DNA from: Cyanobacteria bacterium GSL.Bin1
Lineage (GTDB): Bacteria > Cyanobacteriota > Cyanobacteriia > Cyanobacteriales > Rubidibacteraceae
Assembly (NCBI GenBank): GCA_009909085.1
Contig: JAAANX010000038.1
Location: 1-45,692, forward strand
Reading direction: 5' to 3'
Length of the DNA stretch: 45,692 bases
Of the stretch, positions 44,802-45,692 are shown in pieces. Positions within the stretch are counted from its first letter, which is position 1; the number at the start of each line of letters is the position of its first letter. The notes beneath the pieces were generated by a model that made no database searches, had not been told where the DNA came from, and worked only from the letters and a program-made list of their open reading frames with translations. The translations under genes and the position numbers were made by a program.

Positions 44802-45368
44802 GTGGAGTCGGATGAAGCTACTCGCATCCAACTGAGAACCGAGTTGCGCCAACAAGCGGGGATTGAAATTGCCAGTGAAGCGACCAATGGGGAAACGGGA
44901 TTGGTTTTATTGGAATCGATTCCTGTTGATCTCGCAATCGCGCCCATGATCCTATCGGATATGGATGGGGTCACCTTTACTCAGAAGGTGCGCCAGTTAC
45001 AAGCAGAAGATGAGGAACTGACCTTTAAAGTTTTATTGCGTTGTTCCCTCCAATCAGAAAAACAGGTAATTGCTGCCTTTGCTGCGGGTGCGGAAGCCTA
45101 TTGTCGGGATGATTTGAGCATTGCTGAATTAGCCAAGAAGGTGAAAACCACTCATGAACAGGGACTTGCCTTTGATAGCGCGATCGCGCAAGTGATCCAA
45201 AACTACGCCACCGAATTAGAGTTGAACGACGCGGATCAAAACCTCCTTAAGGAAATGGCACAAGGGGCTTCCCAAGCGGATCTGTGTGAAGCCATCACCC
45301 AACTGCGGACACATTTGCAAAGCAGCGATCGTGTCCACTCTGCTTTAAACGCCTTACGCACCGGTTAG
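44802..45368 (+). CDS. Receiver-HTH-like protein lacking the phospho-acceptor Asp
   Basis: A 188-aa protein with a receiver-like domain (VESDEATRIQLRTELRQQAGIEIASEATNG, about residues 1-110). Where response regulators have Asp followed by the LPDMDG-type loop it reads APMILSDMDG, with Pro in the Asp position. The conserved Lys is replaced (YCRDD). The C-terminal part (LNDADQNLLKEMAQGASQADLCEAI) resembles a worn LuxR-type helix-turn-helix. It follows bchE by 60 bases. The GTG start may miss the first strand: upstream codons in frame read IQVII but lack an ATG. Confidence 0.7.
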   Translation: MESDEATRIQLRTELRQQAGIEIASEATNGETGLVLLESIPVDLAIAPMILSDMDGVTFTQKVRQLQAEDEELTFKVLLRCSLQSEKQVIAAFAAGAEAYCRDDLSIAELAKKVKTTHEQGLAFDSAIAQVIQNYATELELNDADQNLLKEMAQGASQADLCEAITQLRTHLQSSDRVHSALNALRTG

Positions 45369-45461
45369 CTTAACTCAAACAAGCCCTGTGTTGTACCGAA
45401 GGTGAGTGTTGGGACGGGGCTTTCTTTCGTCTCATTTTTTTCTTTCAATATAAACCCTTTT

Positions 45462-45572
45462 TTAAAGTTTTGAAAAATGACGATACAAGTTAGCAAAAAA
45501 GCCTTCTGGAGAAATCCACTTCTCCCAAATTTTGCGACAGCTATACTGCAAATCGACAAATTCTTGAGGTGT
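45462..45572 (-). pseudogene. Remnant of a gene next to an IS end
   Basis: On the minus strand, right after the IS-like end, codons read TPQEFVDLQYSCRKIWEKWI and SPEGFFANLYRHFSKL-stop, which looks like authentic protein but has no start here. It may be the remaining part of a gene cut by the insertion. Weak similarity to the start of cyanobacterial globin-like segments was considered but is not supported. In another frame the region reads on for about 40 codons without clear family signs. Confidence 0.4.
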
Positions 45573-45692
45573 TGACACTCCCCCGGCTAAAGCGCGGGGG
45601 ATTCTTGGTTCATCGAGGCTGCTTGCTCTGACAGAACGGATTCTACCAGAGTAGAGGCTGCTTCTCCCCAAGCGTGAGTTCCGACGTGCCCC
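45572..45692 (-). mobile_element. Right end of an IS200/IS605-type element with hairpin
   Basis: The tail of a tnpB gene (next feature) meets the hairpin CCCCCG(45580-45585)...CGGGGG(45595-45600), with GC/GC pairs in the loop, followed by GTGTCAAC on the minus strand. This arrangement, with the stop codon inside the hairpin loop, is common at the 3' end of cyanobacterial tnpB elements, where the guide (omega) RNA is also made. The exact end was not mapped. Confidence 0.6.
45587..45691 (-). CDS. tnpB: TnpB C-terminal end, cut by window edge
   Basis: Thirty-four residues to the TAG at 45587-45589 (GHVGTHAWGEAASTLV, then ESVLSEQAASMNQESPAL). This matches the usual disordered C-terminal tail of cyanobacterial TnpB proteins, the RNA-guided nuclease encoded by IS200/IS605-type elements. 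The catalytic RuvC residues and zinc ribbon lie beyond the window. The identification rests on the tail plus the hairpin. Confidence 0.65.
   Translation of the reverse strand, partial: GHVGTHAWGEAASTLVESVLSEQAASMNQESPAL

Noticed and set aside
45365-45559. Minus-strand frame of 64 aa next to the IS end
   Set aside because: Its start is antisense-like to the better gene remnant frame, with no family signs. It may be part of the same broken gene but this cannot be supported.

Overview
The window looks like a stretch of a cyanobacterial chromosome, probably from a unicellular, salt-adapted lineage. The HIP1 octamer GCGATCGC, often extended by further G/C bases, recurs inside many genes. The gene content includes phycobilisome proteins (an NblB-like HEAT protein and a CpcS/CpeS lyase), an SLH porin, Ycf49, a Ycf23-like protein, glycolate dehydrogenase subunits, a BchE-type chlorophyll cyclase and a pseudopilin locus of the hps type. 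Salt adaptation is suggested by a glucosylglycerol-phosphate synthase, a solitary ProX-like betaine-binding lipoprotein and an exported LEA-like helical protein. Placement near Halothece/Dactylococcopsis is inference from this combination. Both ends of the window lie in mobile DNA: a transposase start on the left, and a TnpB tail with its hairpin on the right.

Layout. 1-700: transposase fragment, DUF4359-like protein, tRNA-His. 832-4764 (minus): a minor-pilin operon (PilV, FimT/GspH, PilW and PilX types), led by a small, apparently broken pilin ORF. 5035-9800: M16 peptidase, a small membrane protein, a Uma2 endonuclease set between two related ilvC-downstream sequences, ilvC, and a family 2 glycosyltransferase. 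9950-12050: exported LEA-like protein and ggpS. 12246-15360: RMD1-family protein, HI0933-type flavoprotein, lpxD. 15367-18235: ProX, a TPR-like protein, an InrS-like nickel sensor, Ycf49. 18673-25965: hpsA-hpsB-hpsC and a fourth pseudopilin, an exported pseudopilin machine with many calcium-type acidic loops. 26032-27299: a BlaI/M56 pair resembling PetR/PetP. 27454-31210: pdhB, secD, secF and a small membrane protein. 31207-34525: mobA, glcE, glcF. 34700-37000: ilvN, a gene relic, a short HPF, a Ycf23-like protein. 37309-41163: an unknown small protein, DoxX, a VanY-like peptidase, NblB-like, CpcS-like and an unknown protein. 41344-45368: SLH porin, bchE/chlE, and a receiver-like protein lacking its phosphorylation site. 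45462-45692: a gene remnant next to the right end of an IS200/IS605-type element.

The strongest oddities are these. First, a perfect 19-bp tandem duplication shifts the frame of pdhB; removing one copy restores a protein of exactly 327 aa. Second, a shared beta-rich module of about 75 residues sits in two different classes of minor pilin in the same operon. Third, a decayed copy of the ilvC 3' end and its downstream hairpin lies on the far side of a Uma2 gene. Fourth, acidic DxDxDG-type loops occur in three proteins of the hps locus. Fifth, heptamer repeat arrays repeatedly abut gene ends. No CRISPR array, rRNA or prophage was seen.
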